DNA of 64,000 bases, taken from positions 1,984,001-2,048,000 of the forward strand of contig JBAIAA010000603.1 in NCBI GenBank assembly GCA_037893245.1, given 5' to 3'. The position numbers and the translations under genes are program-made. Origin of the DNA: Crossaster papposus (taxonomy: Eukaryota > Echinodermata > Asteroidea > Velatida > Solasteridae). The notes beneath the pieces were generated by a model. The model saw only the letters and a program-made list of their open reading frames with translations. It had not been told where the DNA came from and made no database searches. Below, one piece after another: positions 1 to 10,952 of this stretch; position 1 is the stretch's first letter, and each line of letters opens with the position of its first letter.

Positions 1-518
1 ACGAATTGATTTGGTCTTTCTTATCTCATGCTTCATTTCCCCCAACTGCAACTTGTCCTTCATGTACTGTATATGGTCATCCTAGTTCGCCGGTTTCGTC
101 CCGCCTAGTAAAATATTTTTGTTGTCAACATATTATATTATTGCATACGTGTTCTACGCTTATAGCCTACACGTACATACGTTCACATGTGCAACTTGAC
201 CGAGGTAATGGCGTCGCTGTGCCATTGCTAAGGTGGGCAGGGCTTATGGTCAAATACGGATCGGTCTATTATTGGTCGGTTCAGTGCGTAACGTGCACAT
301 TGCTGCAATCGGCTGAATGAGAACGCGCCCCGAACGCTGAACAGCAAGTTTTAAATTGAAATCAAAATCTTAGGATATTGTTTTTTTGGTAATATACAGC
401 ATTCACCTAGCTAAAACTTTATCAGGTAATTTTAAGCACTTTTGCTGCTTCAAACGATAAAATTGCACAATTGACAAATGGTATACGATCCTTTTAACTT
501 TGTTTATCAATTCTCTAC
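1..518. other. Intronic sequence at left edge
   Basis: No coding signal was found here. It lies downstream (minus strand) of the ABCA Walker A exon, so it should be intron. The next exon, carrying the rest of the nucleotide-binding domain, would lie beyond the left edge. Confidence 0.5.
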
Positions 519-625
519 CTGTTAGCCCTGACTTTGATGTTGCCGTGTGTGGGTGTGAGATCGTCGATAATCATCCGGAAAGTTGTTGTCTTGCCAGCTC
601 CATTGACACCCAGAAGACCAAAGCA
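519..625 (-). CDS. ABCA-type transporter, Walker A exon of the nucleotide-binding domain
   Basis: Read on the minus strand, this 107-nt exon starts after an acceptor ending CTCAG and ends at a donor AACAG|GTAGAG. It codes for [16 protein letters not shown] followed by about 20 more residues. GVNGAGKTT is the Walker A (P-loop) motif that binds ATP, and the [15 protein letters not shown] context is characteristic of the second nucleotide-binding domain of ABCA lipid transporters. It enters in phase 0, matching the exon at 1387-1458, and leaves in phase 2. The signature motif, Walker B and C-terminus are outside the window. Confidence 0.9.
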
Positions 626-853
626 CTGAGAAACAAACAAACAAAGTTGGTCGGAATATCTAAGATACAGATTGAGCTACCATTTTGTTGTTGATGTGCA
701 TGCGATTGACTCCTGATACCTGGTTGTGGTATTTTTTTTAGAAAACCTCCTTGAGAAGTTTAAACTGGAGACGTGATGATTTCTTTTATGACCTTTATAA
801 TTGAATTGTGATTGATATGCGAAGACATGTGAGGAATAGTAAGTGATAGGAGC

Positions 854-1341
854 AAGTTCGATCAAGGACTTTAGTTAACCATAGTTCGACTAACTCTGAC
901 CAAACTCATGCTAGTCAATGATGGTTGGACTAGTCTAGTCGACTATTCGCGACTAAACTACCGTGGTTGGTGGCGCTGGTTGGTCTCACTGGTTACAATA
1001 GCAACATTTCCATGGCATAGTGCAGCGGGGACTATACAAAACAAAAATGGCAGTCAGTGAAACTTCAAGTTTGTGTGTAATTCTGTCACTTTTGTCATTC
1101 TTGTACGATAAGAACGACCATTTTGTATAAAGTTACCTAAACTTCGCAATAACTATTATGGTGTAAATAAACAGAAGTATCGTGTTGAAATATTGTTTTG
1201 CCGGTGTGGCTACGATATTTTCGCCGCCACAAACGTTTGACCACAGTTCGACTATAGTCGTTTGCGCTGCAACTTTATGGCGCATGCGCTAGTGACTTCA
1301 CAAACCAACCACTAGTCAACCATTGGTCCTTGATCGAAATT
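854..1341. repeat. MITE with short terminal inverted repeats
   Basis: The left end reads aagttcgatcaaggact and the right end is its near-perfect inverse (ggtccttgatcgaaatt). Subterminal gactatagtcg-type motifs also recur in inverted form. At about 490 bp with no coding capacity, this is a non-autonomous DNA transposon lying in the ABCA intron. The superfamily was not determined. Confidence 0.7.
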
Positions 1342-1386
1342 GTCCAGTCTGTAGGCCAGCCTTAATCATGCACTAGGTTAGCTTAC

Positions 1387-1458
1387 CTGTCCTTTTGGAA
1401 TGCCAACGCACAAATCGTCCACTGCCACCAAAGACGAGTTGTTGACAGATCGATACAC
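1387..1458 (-). CDS. ABCA-type transporter, linker exon before Walker A
   Basis: This 72-nt minus-strand exon has exactly 24 codons, phase 0 at both ends (acceptor ..TATAG, donor CAG|GTAAGC). It codes for YRSVNNSS followed by LVAVDDLCVGIPKGQ. The pattern AVDxLCVGIPxGE/Q directly before CFGLLG is the conserved start of the ABCA second nucleotide-binding domain. It joins in frame to the Walker A exon at 519-625 and to the exon at 3233-3341. Confidence 0.88.
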
Positions 1459-2077
1459 CTATAAAATAATGGCAAGTACTAAAATATAAATGTTGGCAAA
1501 TTAGGTTTGGAAAGCAGCAAAATTAAATGTTCAGGTCTGCTGGTATGTTTCATCAAAACCTTTCTTATACTTGCAGCATATTGTGGGTATATATGGACAA
1601 AAAGAGCTATCCGATAAAGTCAGGCCAAAGAAAATGGAGAATACTGCTAGCCGCAATTGAAAGAGATATTCCTAATTACCCTAGACAGTTTACCCATTTC
1701 TATTGGTCGAGAGCCGTCATGTGGTCGGTTTTAAATGATAAAACACCAGGGCCAGATTTAAACACTTTTCCGATATCACATGAAATTTTTACATGCCCAA
1801 TATACCACAACCGAGTCCGTATTTTAGAGTCCTAAATTTACTCTGTACCGGCAGCTCGCGTTCAACGTAACATCGCGCAGTACGTGGGACGCGTGCGCTA
1901 ATGTCCGTATTAAGAGTTGGTTTACCTCTCGGACCGATCACGCGAGCGAGGATATTCGAGGAACATACCATAATATAGCTGAAGGGGTGTTTCACAAAAT
2001 ATGAAGTATAATTGTTGGAAACTGATACTTTTAAAAATTGTTTAGACTCTTTAATACCCGAAAGGTAATTATGAACG

Positions 2078-2143
2078 GGAATAAATAATGTGGTTGGCCA
2101 TGTTTAAACCTACGTTTATAACCGGCCAACCACACATTTATTC
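2078..2143. repeat. Short hairpin repeat
   Basis: Two arms of about 22 bases (gggaataaat..gtggttggcc and its inverse ggccaaccac..atttattccc) flank a spacer of about 20 bases. This is probably a tiny foldback/MITE relic. The rest of 1459-2600 is intron with no feature I can support. Confidence 0.5.
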
Positions 2144-2599
2144 CCTTATTTAATGGGCCGTAATACTAAAAGCTAGCATTTGCTTTTACAGTGGATACAT
2201 CACTGCCTTTCCATTTGAACGAATCCGAAATATTGTTGTCTGCACACGCGCGATGAGAGTTCTTTGAAAAAAGAAAACAATTTCACCTTCCATCCGATTC
2301 TTAAGTTGACATCAATAGTATCACCATAATTCTCAATCTTTACTATAAAGTCCGTAAGTGTCGTATTTTGTATGTTTAGGCTGCTTTTTTGGGTGGGCAG
2401 TGGTGGAAAAATATCGGAAAACCGCCATGTAATGGGTTTGAGAGCTGGTTTTTCAAGCTAGTGCTTGGCAACATTTAGAGTTTTGCTAGCTTAGGTTTCC
2501 ATACACAAGTTTCGGGTACACATTTCATTGCTTGGGAGGGTAGGGGTTGTAGATTGTGCAAAGACAAGGCATAGTTCAGTTGTAACGACTAGAGTCACA

Positions 2600-3175
2600 G
2601 GCCTGTCGAGTCAATGACCCAATTTGAGTCCGACTCGACATGATGAGTCTTTATGTGTAAATGACTCGAATCGACTCGAGTCACTGCAGGCAAATTATTA
2701 GACTGGACTCGAGTCCTTCATCAGAATGACACAACTCGAGTCAAGGCTATAAGACTCGAGACCAAACAAAAAGCCGGTTTATGTTCATGTAAAATATATG
2801 TTCACAAATAATTATGTACATATATACAGTACATGGTATACTGTGGCCGTCTATTTTCCTTCCTCCATAATACAACAAACATGTCGTGGACTTGCACCTT
2901 GTGTACATACATGTAGCATGTGTTTACTTACATGTATTGTATAGTGTTCAAATATTTGTGACTCGAATTGGCTCAAGTTAAATACTTGACTCGACTTAAC
3001 TACAAAGTGACTCTACTCAACTACATAGTGACTTGACTCAACTCGATCTTGTTGACCTAATAATTCACTTGACTTGAGACGTGACTCATCTTAACTCGAC
3101 TCAACTTTCTTGACATAATAACTCGACTCGAATTAAGTAATTTATTTAAAATGACTCGACTTACAAAAATCATTG
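2600..3175. repeat. Degenerate ACTCGA-type repeat tract
   Basis: Motifs such as gactcgagtca, gactcgacttaac and tgactcgact recur many times at 2600-2765 and 2940-3170, separated by about 180 bp of unrelated AT-rich DNA. The units are variable in length and diverged. The tract lies just downstream (minus strand) of the ABCA exon at 3233-3341. Confidence 0.55.
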
Positions 3176-3232
3176 CCTTGTTACAACTCTGAGACAAGGA
3201 GTACGTAAAGCAAAGATGGACAGCCACTTTAC

Positions 3233-3341
3233 CTTTGTAAGATTGCTGATGCACACCAAGTCAGTCTTGGCATCACCAGAGGCAACTCGCTTCCTTTCCA
3301 AGGCAACATTTTCATCTTCATCGCCATGGTGATCAGATGTC
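3233..3341 (-). CDS. ABCA-type transporter, acidic linker exon
   Basis: This 109-nt minus-strand exon has acceptor TTTAG and donor AAAG|GTAAAG. It codes for TSDHHGDEDENVALERKRVA and then SGDAKTDLVCISNLTK. The pattern DEDxxxERxRVxSG...DLxxxxNLTKxY is the cytoplasmic linker between the last membrane helix and the second ATPase domain in ABCA proteins. It enters with one base (phase 2), matching the donor of the 23843-24117 exon 20.5 kb upstream, and leaves in phase 0. Confidence 0.88.
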
Positions 3342-4422
3342 CTAAACAAATCATACACAATTGCATTAAATATAAAAACAATACATTTGGCCCAATTTTA
3401 CGCAGAAAATGAATTGCCACTGTGTGTGTGGTAATGCAGCATGCAGTGACCTTGTATAGCGCTTGTAAGTTAACCTTGACAATGTACAAGAACTTCCGGG
3501 CCCATCAAATAGGAGCTTCAACGTGTAAAGCTAATTATTTTCTTTAAATAATATAGGCCTATATTAAAAAGTTCAATTTTGAATTTTTTATTCATATTTA
3601 TGGCCTTTTAATGTTTCAGATCTTCGTAAAAACAAAGTATTATAGAAAACATTTATTATACCTGGCGGCATGAAGGTGACCGAAAAATTAATTGTGACCT
3701 TTATGCCTGAGACTTACATGATCTATTACAATGAGTGCATAGCGCACACACTACTATGAAACAACAGGTCAATGGACTAGACCACTTCTTACTACGGTGG
3801 AGAGGAAAGCGTAGGTGTGAATAGCTCGAACATAAACAGGACAACATATTCCTAGATGTCTTTACCGTTTAAAAAAATCCCAGAGCGCTTTGAAACACCA
3901 GTAAAAAGCGCTATATAAATGTAATGTATTATAATTATTCCACGTTCTGCTGTTCAATTGTTGTCAACTATTATGGTGTAACTCATGTGAAATGAATGAA
4001 TAATAAAAATCTCCTTACAGTACTATTTGTTGCACTTTAATCAGACAGTCTGTTTAAAGTTTGCATTGATGGACATGCCAAATGAAGGAAAGGCTCACAA
4101 ATGTTCAAATGTTGTATTCATCAAAATTAAAGATGGCAAATGTTTTCATTAAAAACACTTCAATTTGATATAACCCAATATTCATCCAACAATATCATTA
4201 CCATTTAACTTGATATAGTGTCACAAAATAAATCTTTGAAGTGGAACAGCAAAGTGAGAGCATTGTGTCTGAATACGATATACTCGAGCCATCTGGAAAG
4301 GCAGCAAGAACTTCATTCAGACGTCAATGACCCATGTGCCGCGTCATTCAAAACCAATTGTGCATATCCCTTCACACGGTTAATGAACTTTGGCTACCCT
4401 TAATTTCCAAAAACACTTAATA
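3342..4422. other. Intronic sequence with a probable LINE 3' end
   Basis: No exon is seen. At about 3885-3945 the string agcgctttgaa..aaagcgctatataaatgtaatg resembles the 3' tails of CR1/L2 LINEs in marine invertebrates, so a severely 5'-truncated LINE is likely. The remainder is AT-rich without recognisable features. Confidence 0.35.
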
Positions 4423-4912
4423 CAGTGGAACGCCGCTATACCGAACATTTGGCGATACCGAATAACATCCTTGCACTGTGAATAAGTAACAATGGATTTA
4501 GTCCCAGCAACAATAGACTTTCATTGTTAGTGCACCGTTTTTCTTTTGTTAGAGGTTGATAGTGTTGGCTCCTATTTTTTGTGTAAAAAACTGTTTCTGA
4601 AAAAAATAGTCCATGAAATAACAAAATCCACCATCCTTGGCTCTGGATTGTTGTGTCCAAACAAACCAAAGATTGTTGTTGATAATATGTTGAAAACTGA
4701 TATTTGGGTATGTCAAATGCTATTTGGGTTGTTTTAAATTCCCGAACGTCATACGGCTGTTGCAAAGAGTGATGGGTGGCTACTGGGTTGGACACCGTCT
4801 TGAAAAATGGACACCTGATGGACCGGCAGCTGAAAATTGCTAATACCGAATGCTTGATATACCTAGCAAAATCTGTGGATCCTGTGATGTTCGTTATAGC
4901 GGCGTTCCGCTG
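4423..4912. repeat. MITE with TA target duplication (pogo/Tc1-type ends)
   Basis: The ends are inverted copies of cagtggaacgccgctata (left) and tatagcggcgttccgctg (right), each flanked by TA. At 490 bp, this matches non-autonomous Tc1/mariner-pogo elements. The long open frame across it on the minus strand shows no protein family and is treated as chance. Confidence 0.78.
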
Positions 4913-5103
4913 TATAGTCATTAAAACTCAGACATGTTCAGATACCGTGATGAGGACAGATGCATCAGCGATTTAATATTAAAAAATTTCTCCTTTCCCA
5001 CTCGTCATGAAGTAAGTGATATGCCTGTACCATGCACCAAAGACCATGGCAGGTATTTCTATGAACTGTTTATTACAGCGAAGCTAACAAGCGCTTCGTA
5101 GGC

Positions 5104-5110
5104 TATAAAA
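5104..5110 (+). promoter_or_regulatory. TATA box of the somatomedin-B GPCR gene
   Basis: A canonical TATAAAA within ggcTATAAAAggcc lies 44 bases before a start codon that begins a signal-peptide-like exon. The spacing predicts a transcription start near 5135. Position and orientation fit the receptor gene at 5155-21986. Confidence 0.6.
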
Positions 5111-5154
5111 GGCCGTGTACGGTTCACACCAACAGTTACAACACAAAATAAAAG

Positions 5155-5245
5155 ATGGAAGCTGCAATGAGTTCATTTTGGATGCTTCTATGGCTCATGA
5201 TAATGGAGACACTGATAGGTACGGCTAACGTTACTCCACCAACAG
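5155..5245 (+). CDS. Somatomedin-B GPCR, first exon (signal peptide)
   Basis: ATG at 5155 starts MEAAMSSFWMLLWLMIMETL, a hydrophobic signal-peptide-like sequence. Two donors are possible, ATAG|GTACGG after 5218 and ACAG|GTATGT after 5245. Both are phase 1 and both join in frame to the acceptor at 19511, restoring a Gly codon. Assignment to the receptor exons 14 kb away is inferred from phase, signal peptide and TATA box. Confidence 0.6.
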
Positions 5246-5250
5246 GTATG

Positions 5251-5397
5251 TGGCTAGGAAATGTGGTAACGTGGCTAGGAAATGTGGTAACGTGGCTAGG
5301 AAATGTGGTAACGTGGCTAGGAAATGTGGTAACGTGGCTAGGAAATGTGGTAACGTGGCTAGGAAATGTGGTAACGTGGCTAGGAAATGTGGTAACG
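5251..5397. repeat. 21-bp minisatellite, 7 copies
   Basis: Seven perfect copies of tggctaggaaatgtggtaacg start only a few bases after the second candidate donor of exon 1. As 21 is a multiple of three, the frame stays open through the array and would code for repeated WLGNVVT if read through. The donor-like GTAACG in each unit is in phase 0 and does not fit exon 2. Confidence 0.9.
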
Positions 5398-5898
5398 TAC
5401 CAAGACTGTTGTGGTACGAGTTGTCAATGATGGACCAACATATCAAGACAAAAATTGTTGATTTGTTTATGCCGTTGTGTTTGCTTTTGCTGTCTGTATT
5501 TTTTATGCCGTTCTTCCTAAAAATTTAACTATTTAACTGACATGCATAAGTGATATTTTTATTAGAGGTCGTACTCTGTTTATTGATAATGTATCGTCTG
5601 CATGGTGAAGTAGTTTGCGCGGGATTACGTCACTGCAGTAACGCTTCTCAGAATGAAATTTTTTGGGGTAAAAAGTGATATCTTTTTCCATAACCGCAGT
5701 ACTTCAAAGTGAAAAGTTTCTAAAAATGCATTATACTATCCAAAGCTGCTGTACTACTTACCAAGTAAGTTTTGATTGCCATTTATGTTTGGAGTGATTA
5801 CCAAACGTATACGATCCCTTTAAGCTTGCATGTGCATAATAATAATAATTAATAATAATAACCTAGACTTCTATTAGTATCCCTAACTTAAGGTTCAT
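5398..5898. other. Intron 1 of the GPCR, no feature
   Basis: AT-rich sequence, including a (taa)n microsatellite near 5837-5863. No exon or repeat family was recognised. Confidence 0.4.
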
Positions 5899-8800
5899 CT
5901 GTGAAAAAATTTAAAAGAAGCTAATTTCAACTGATTTGGGTAGGTATGGGTATGGACAACTACCAAAAAAAAGGAAGGAGGGATAGGGGTTGGGGAAATT
6001 TTTTATTAGAGGTCAAAGGTCATTGACCCCTGCCCAAATCCCTAAAAATTATATTTCAGCAACAAAATATGGTATATAGATGATCTTGGTGTCAAAATGC
6101 ACAGAATTACAATAGAAGATGACATCAAATAATTATTGACCCTTGGGACCAAATCCTGACCTCCGAAAATGAGGTCAAAGGTCACAAAACAATTTTATTA
6201 CTAAAATGTCATATTTATAGCAACAAAATATGGTATATAGATGATCTTGGTGTCAAAATGCACAGGATTATGAAAGAAGATGACATAGAATAACTACTGA
6301 CCCTTAGAAAAGAGGTCAAAGGTCAAAAATAGACGTACATGTATTACTAAAGAGTCATATTAGTAAAATAACAGGAAAATTACCATGAACAAAAAAAAAT
6401 CTAAGAGGCTAACTTCAACTTATTGTCGCGGGTATGGGGGTTATTATTTATTCCAAGAGCAAAGGAGGGGGAAATTCCCTTTCTGAGGGTCAAAGGTCTT
6501 TGACCCTGCACTAAACCATTATAAATTGTATCTCAGCAGCAGTATGTTTTTCATAGGCCTAGATGATCTTGGTGTCCAAATGCACAGAATTATACTAGGA
6601 GACAAACACAATATGAAATGGATTCTTCACCACCAAAATACGAGGTTAAAGGTCAAAATGAGCAATTGGGCGAGGGGGGGGGGGGTTAAAGTTCATTAGT
6701 GTCAAATAGTTTGTGTATGTAAAGTATATGTGCATTTATAATCATGTTTGGTGTTTATTGTGAAGGAGCGTAATCATACATTCAGCCTACGTTTTTTTAT
6801 TATTAAAACGATTCTCGGTCACATGGGAAGGACATTAAATTGAAGGACTGCTAACGCTGGGTTATGTGGAATTGTTTTCTTTTTCTGTGAGACTATTAGG
6901 TTTTTTAGTTAAAGATGAAGTGCTTTTGCAAGAAAATAGCAAAGGGAAACCGGTTTATGCAGGCATACTTCAAGGAATGATCAGTTTATTTGTTGTTGTT
7001 TGTTTGATCAATCCCAGAGTTAGCTGCAGTGAATCAGAACTCATTCTACTATGGGAAGGGGAGGGTGTTTATGGAAGTTGTCACAAGTCAGAACTATTTC
7101 TCATCGTTTTCATTATTGTTTTGGAGATGCTGCAACAGTTCTGCTGCGTGAAGTATCATAGGATTGTATGTTTGTTGCTGGTCTGCAGAGATAAATCTGT
7201 ATATTTATGATTTGCTCATATGCCAGCAGTGTGGTTGCGTAACTATATTGCCCAGAGCGTAATTCTTAATGAAGTTTTTTCTTAATGATATACGCTTCTG
7301 GGAAGTCAGTTCTGGCCACATTTTTTCTGCGAGATTGCAGTCGGTAGGAGGAGGGGGGGGGGGGTTATGTGTACAAGTTTCAAGAGAACCCCTCCGTGTT
7401 TTTCGTTATTTTCTTGAGACGCGGTTCTGCTGAGAAGTATCATATGGATTATATTTGTGACTGGCAGAGTTAAATCTGTAATTGTACGTTATCTAGTGAG
7501 TATGCCCGGTATGCCAGAGAGTGGTTGTTTGACTGGCCTCTCCGGAGCGTAATTCTTAACTTTTTTTGTTTGTTGGGGGGTTTGTGGTTTTTGTATTGCA
7601 ACAGTGGTCCTTTGTTTTTAGATCACTCAGTGATTGATTATTACCGGTAATAATATGCCGTCCCCTTTTTCTCTCCTTTTTTGGAAGGGGAGCAGGGCAT
7701 ATTTTTTGTGCTATATTATGCACTTCATCAGTCACCATTCTTTCAGTTTACTTTTCTTTTTCCTTGCTTTTATTTGTGTGTCGGTTTATATGACAGATTG
7801 CAAGGGGGGGTATTGATCGAAAGGAAGGCATCTTGACTTATTTATTTTGTTTTAGTCTTGAGAGCCATTTCTTAGATCATTGTTTTGTTCTTCCAATAGT
7901 TCCAATAGGATTTGCACATTCTCCTCATCCAGGTTGTTTTCTTCTTGGTTGTATTGTGGAGATGCTTTAGTCCTAGATCGAACAAGTTCATATTTTATGT
8001 TTTTGTGCCGTTTGTATTCCAAGGGTTGGGTATCAAATAGCCTACATGTATTTAGGTATTCATTTTCACTAATCCAGTGCCAGTGTTTGAGGGCCCGTTT
8101 GAGAGCTGGGTGCGCGACTCGTGGGTAGTATGGTAGGACGAACACCAGTGGGGTATTGTGGTGGTTTTTTTTTGTTTTTTTCACGCTTAGAGTCCGCGGA
8201 AGGCTCGCCCCTTTGAGAAAGGGCTAGGTCCTCGTTTGTGTATCCGCGCTTTTTAAGTTGGTCCTTGAATAATTCAACCCTCTCCTCAAAGTCTTTTAAA
8301 TGGGTACATATCGGTTGTTCCAGTCACTTCGCCCTTGATTAAGCCGCCAAATACCGACTTAGGGTGTGCTGAATCTCTCTGCTGTATACAAGACTCTCTG
8401 CAAGATGCACCAAACTCCTCTTCTTATTAATAGGAAACTTTTGGGACATCTCACTTCACTGGGGTAACTAGTCAGGGTACATGTATGCTAACTAGGTGTT
8501 ATGAGTAATCACTTCTTAAACAAAGACATAATTCATGTTGTTTTATGTTATACGTATATCTCTAGGGTGGTGCTTTGTGGATTCAATATGGGGCTTCGAA
8601 TAATGACCTTTGACCTTTAAGGTCATATGTGGCGGTCAATTTGTATCCTACATTTATATCACAAGAATTTACATTTTTCTACTTCCAGTGTAATTATGAC
8701 CATTTTGACACCAAGATCATACAAGTACATATGTTGTTGCCGAGATACAATTTATAGTGTTTTAGTCCAGGGTCAATGACCTTTGACCTCTGCTCCTAGA

Positions 8801-9213
8801 ATAAATAATAACTCCCATACCCGCCACGTAAGTTAAAATTAGTCTCTCCGATTTGTTTGTGCTCATTTTTATTTTATGATAATTGTCCTGTTATAAATAT
8901 GACATTTTAGTAATAAAATAGTTTTTTGACCTTTGACCTCATTTTCGGAGGTCAGGATTTGGTCCCAAGGGTCAATAATTATTTGATGTCATCTTCTATT
9001 GTAATTCTGTGCATTTTGACACCAAGATCATCTATATACCATATTTTGTGGCTGAAATAGAATTTGTAGTGATTTAGGCAGGGGTCAATGACCTTTGACC
9101 TCTAATAAAAAAAGTTCCCCAACCCCTATTCCTCCTTCCTTTTTTTTGGTAGTTGTCCATACCCATACCCACCAAAATCAGTTGAAATTAGCTTCTTTTA
9201 AATTTTTTCACAG
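5899..9213. mobile_element. Element bounded by long inverted repeats (about 650-770 bp)
   Basis: The left arm (5899 to about 6665, starting ctgtgaaaaaatttaaaag) reappears inverted as the right arm (about 8565 to 9213, ending cttttaaattttttcacag). Both arms contain the motif ggtcaaaggtcattgaccc and a sub-repeat (atgatcttggtgtcaaaatg) present three times on the left and at least twice on the right, so arm lengths differ. The 1.9-kb interior holds a diverged direct duplication (about 7090-7290 and 7385-7565) and a Penelope-like coding relic on the minus strand. The element type is uncertain: foldback DNA element, or a Penelope-like element with inverted terminal repeats. Confidence 0.72.
7855..8345 (-). 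pseudogene. Penelope-like element C-terminal relic
   Basis: On the minus strand one stretch reads FEERVELFKDQLKKRGYTNE and a downstream stretch reads TPLVFVLPYYPRV, ALKHWHWISE and EYKRHKNIKYELVRS. The order (an RGY motif, then an xPLV..YxP segment, a KHWxI segment and a KNxxxxLVRS segment) resembles the region C-terminal to the reverse transcriptase in Penelope-like elements. No catalytic core, GIY-YIG domain or start codon is evident. Assignment is from remembered family pattern only. Confidence 0.45.
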
Positions 9214-9529
9214 ATTGGCTCAATATATGGCTAATTTAGGGTTACTATATAGCGCATTTCATCTTCGAAGAAAATAGCAATGCGCTTTACAATATTAATA
9301 CAACAAAAATTACACATATAAACTACTAGATCATGAACTAAAGAAATATCAAAATAAGGAAAACATTAATAATAATAAATCATTATAAACATCAATTATA
9401 AAGAAATAAAGGCAAAATAAATAAAAATACAGTAATGTAATAACATTTTGATGAATACAATAATACAGTTTGAATGACATTAGAAAGCGTTTTTAAACAG
9501 GTATGTTTTCAGTTGCGATTGAAAGAAAG

Positions 9530-10945
9530 TTAAGTCTGTGATGGTTCGGAAAGTAGTGGGGAGAGAGTTCCAGAGATGCGAAGCTGCAGATGAGAAACTT
9601 CTGGATCCGTATGACTTGGTCCTGTCTTTCGTGGGTTCAATGAGGTGTTGAGATACAGAGCGGAGGGATCGAGTGGGTATGTAAGGGTAACAAGTTCAGA
9701 TATGTAGCTGGGACAGAGTTGATGAAGTGCTTTGAAAGTTAGAATGATGACTTTGTACTGGATTCTCTGGGATACGGGCAGCCAGTGTAGTTCCTGTAGA
9801 GTGGGAGTGATGTGCACTTGCCTTGGTAATTTGGAGACTAGTCTGGCAGCTGAATTTTGAATTCGCTGAAGCTTGGCGATGTCTTTATTGGGGAGATTGA
9901 TGAGGAGACAATTACAAGAATCGAGAAGAGAGGTGACGAAGGAGTGGACAAGGATCTCAGTTGTGTGATTGTCGAGGAGATTTCTTATCTTTCCGATTTT
10001 GTAGAGAGATAAGGATGCATTCCGACAGATGGAGTTCACATTTTGACGTAGAGTTAGGTGATTGTCGAGCACAACTCCAAGGTCTCGAACAGTTGTGCTG
10101 CTAGAGATGCTAATGTCACCAACCGTGAGTGGAGGCAGTTCCTGATTTGAGTCACGCTTCCTGGGTGATGTTAGATGAAGCATTTCAGTTTTGCCATCAT
10201 TGATAACAAGCATGTTATCCTTCATCCAATTGCGAATCTCCCTGATACATAACTCTAGTCTTTCTTTTGACTCGTGTCTCGTAGCAGGATTCGTAGCTGT
10301 GTACAACTGCAGGTCGTCAGCATACATCATACACTCAACATTGTGCTGCTCTGCAATACTCTGAAGAAGAGTTGTATAACAGATGAATAACAGTGGCCCT
10401 ATCACTGACCCCTGTGGTACTCCCCATCTAATCACTTCAGAGCTGGATGTCTTACCGTTAATGAGTACTCGTTGATCCCTTCCCTCCAGGTAAGAGGCAA
10501 GCCATGTTTTTACAGCACCGGTGATGCCAAAGGAGGCAGAAAGCCTCTTCAGCAAGATGCTGTGATCCACAGTGTCAAAAGCTGAGCTAAGATCAAGGAG
10601 AACCAGCATTGCTTCATTGCCGTCATCAAGGATTTTCAATAGGTCATCTTGCACTCTGGTCAGAGCTGTTTCAACACTAAATGATGGTCTGTAAGCCGAC
10701 TGTCTTGAAGCAAGCAGAGCGTTGTCCCTCAGATAGGCCATAAGTTGCTGACATACAACTCGTTCGATAATCTTGCCGAGGTAGGGAAGATTTGAGATAG
10801 GCCGATAGTTTCGAAGACAATCAGGATCAAGGCTAGGTTTCTTAAGAGTTGGTATAATCAAAGAAGACTTGAGAGCTTCAGGGAAGACTCCCGACTGCAG
10901 AGACTGATTTGTAATGTCTGTAATGGCTGGTAGAAGTTCCTTCAT
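9530..10945 (-). pseudogene. LINE reverse transcriptase part
   Basis: This 471-residue open stretch contains the usual RT blocks: NYRPISNLPYLGKIIERVV, LLDLSSAFDTVDHSILL with the first catalytic Asp, GVPQGSVIGPLLF, and YADDLQLY with the catalytic Asp pair. The C-terminal part has LHWLPVSQRIQYKV, as in CR1/L2 elements. The catalytic residues are intact here, but the frame breaks around 10946-10953 separate it from the endonuclease. Confidence 0.9.
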
Positions 10946-10952
10946 ACATTGC

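Noticed and set aside
4436..4921. 161-codon open frame on the minus strand
   Set aside because: It coincides with a MITE bounded by inverted ends and TA, and shows no domain or splice support.
5231..5446. Minus-strand frame with repeated LATLPHF units
   Set aside because: It is the reverse translation of the 21-bp minisatellite.
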